Source: an uncultured Eubacteriales bacterium (lineage in GTDB: Bacteria > Bacillota > Clostridia > Oscillospirales > CAG-272). From it: DNA of 6,950 bases. The DNA is taken from the NCBI GenBank assembly GCA_934467435.1, contig CAKSLR010000069.1, forward strand, positions 1-6,950, read 5' to 3'. Positions 6,237 through 6,950 of this stretch are shown here, in pieces (positions within the stretch are counted from its first letter, which is position 1; every line of letters starts with the position of its first letter). The notes below the pieces were generated by a model, which was not told the DNA's origin, ran no database searches, and saw nothing but the letters and a program-made list of their open reading frames with translations. A program made the position numbers and the translations under genes.

Positions 6237-6255
6237 ATTTTTTTACCAGAGCCAA

Positions 6256-6285
6256 ATAAAAAAGCAGGGAAACCTGCTTTTTTAT
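6256..6285 (-). terminator. Intrinsic terminator of the aspartyl-tRNA synthetase gene
   Basis: A 13-bp stem pairs 6256-6268 with 6273-6285 around a 4-nt loop. The core is GCAGG/CCTGC flanked by runs of six A and six T, so the - strand RNA has a hairpin merging into U residues. It begins 14 nt after the synthetase stop codon and separates that gene from the operon promoter. The symmetric A/T runs would also work on the + strand, where no gene is seen. Confidence 0.88.
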
Positions 6286-6299
6286 GGTTTTTCGGTCGG

Positions 6300-6950
6300 T
6301 TACGGAGTCAGGCGGTTCGGACCGCGGAAGAGGAACTGCACCTCTTTGATTGACAGACCGAGGAACAGCATGGTCAGGCGGTCAATGCCCAGCCCGAAGC
6401 CACCGTGCGGCGGGCAGCCGTAACGGAAGAAACGCAGATAAAATTCAACATCCTGCGCAAGCCCCTTCTCTTCTGCCTGTTTTTTCAGAATCTCATACCG
6501 ATGTTCCCGCTGGGCGCCGGTGGTAATCTCCACCCCACGCCAGATCAGGTCATACCCCTGCGGCACGCCGTTTTCGTCCCGCATATGGTAAAAGGCGCGC
6601 TCTTTGGCATCGTAGTCGGTTACAAAGAGGAACTCATGCCCGTATTTTTCCTTGGCAAAACGGGCGCAGAGGCGCTCGGCATCGGTCGTCAGATCTCCCT
6701 GCTGGGAGGCAGGAACCGTGTAGCCGTACCGCTCCTCCAGTTCTTTGTAAAGGTCTTTCAGTTTGATGACCGGGAACGGCAGCGTCGGCACCACCACCTC
6801 ATACTCCTCCCCGAAGAGGCGCACAATATCCTCCCCGTGCTTTTCCTTCACGTGGCGCAGGGCGTCGGCAAGCAACTCTTCCTCCATGTGCATGACGTCA
6901 TACATGGAATCGACATACGAGAACTCCAGATCAAAGCCGGAGAATTCGGT
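6300..6950 (-). CDS. aspS: Aspartyl-tRNA synthetase, archaeal type, C-terminal half (5' end outside window)
   Basis: 216 residues of a class II aminoacyl-tRNA synthetase; the frame is open to the window edge, so the ATG at 6905 is internal. The first visible residues, TEFSGFDLEFSYVDS, match the stretch after motif 2 in archaeal-type AspRS. The block GVEITTGAQREHRY (139-152) carries substrate-site residues, and motif 3 GGFGLGIDRL (183-192) holds the ATP-binding Arg at 191. The C-terminus GPNRLTP matches the RLTP end usual in this type. The absence of the large insertion typical of ordinary bacterial AspRS fits this assignment. Such enzymes in bacteria are often non-discriminating and also charge tRNA-Asn with Asp for GatCAB to amidate; that step is family knowledge, not seen here. 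AsnRS was considered, but the ending and the TTGAQR block fit AspRS better. Confidence 0.9.
   Translation of the reverse strand, partial: TEFSGFDLEFSYVDSMYDVMHMEEELLADALRHVKEKHGEDIVRLFGEEYEVVVPTLPFPVIKLKDLYKELEERYGYTVPASQQGDLTTDAERLCARFAKEKYGHEFLFVTDYDAKERAFYHMRDENGVPQGYDLIWRGVEITTGAQREHRYEILKKQAEEKGLAQDVEFYLRFFRYGCPPHGGFGLGIDRLTMLFLGLSIKEVQFLFRGPNRLTP

Overview
The window looks like the chromosome of a Gram-positive anaerobe of the class Clostridia (Bacillota), moderately GC-rich and possibly Oscillospirales-like; the order-level guess is weak. The grounds are the fusion of IspH with a multi-domain S1 protein, the gene order flavoprotein - cmk - plsC - ispH/S1, strong AAGGAGG-type ribosome binding sites, and an archaeal-type aspartyl-tRNA synthetase. 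No mobile element, CRISPR array, tRNA or rRNA gene is visible, and nearly every base is accounted for by ordinary genes.

Layout from left to right. (1) Bases 2-586, + strand: the 3' part of a sensor histidine kinase, cut by the window start. (2) Bases 587-640: a 54-bp convergent gap almost filled by one very strong bidirectional terminator. (3) Bases 641-6132, - strand: a tight five-gene operon. In transcription order it is an RpiR/MurR-type regulator, an HI0933/BaiN-like flavoprotein, CMP kinase (cmk), a PlsC-type acyltransferase, and an IspH-ribosomal S1 fusion. Junctions are a 14-nt overlap, a 3-nt gap, a 4-nt GTGA overlap and a 4-nt ATGA overlap, so translation is probably coupled throughout. 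(4) Bases 6133-6299: an intergenic region holding a good sigma-A promoter with extended -10 for the operon, TGCA-containing inverted repeats over and beside the -35, a GC-rich palindrome just before the first ribosome binding site, and the terminator of the gene upstream. (5) Bases 6300-6950, - strand: the C-terminal half of an archaeal-type (probably tRNA-Asp/Asn) aspartyl-tRNA synthetase, cut by the window end.

The operon joins growth functions: CMP/dCMP phosphorylation (nucleotide and CDP-lipid supply), phosphatidic acid synthesis, the last step of the MEP isoprenoid pathway, and an S1-like RNA-binding protein, all behind a sugar-phosphate-type regulator. The most interesting observation is inside the fusion. 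At the exact IspH/S1 junction the DNA carries a near-perfect Shine-Dalgarno sequence, an in-frame ATG and a run of AT-rich codons like a genuine gene start, suggesting that a separate 387-residue S1 protein may also be made from the fused gene. I see no clearly new biological system; the rest is well-known families in a compact arrangement.
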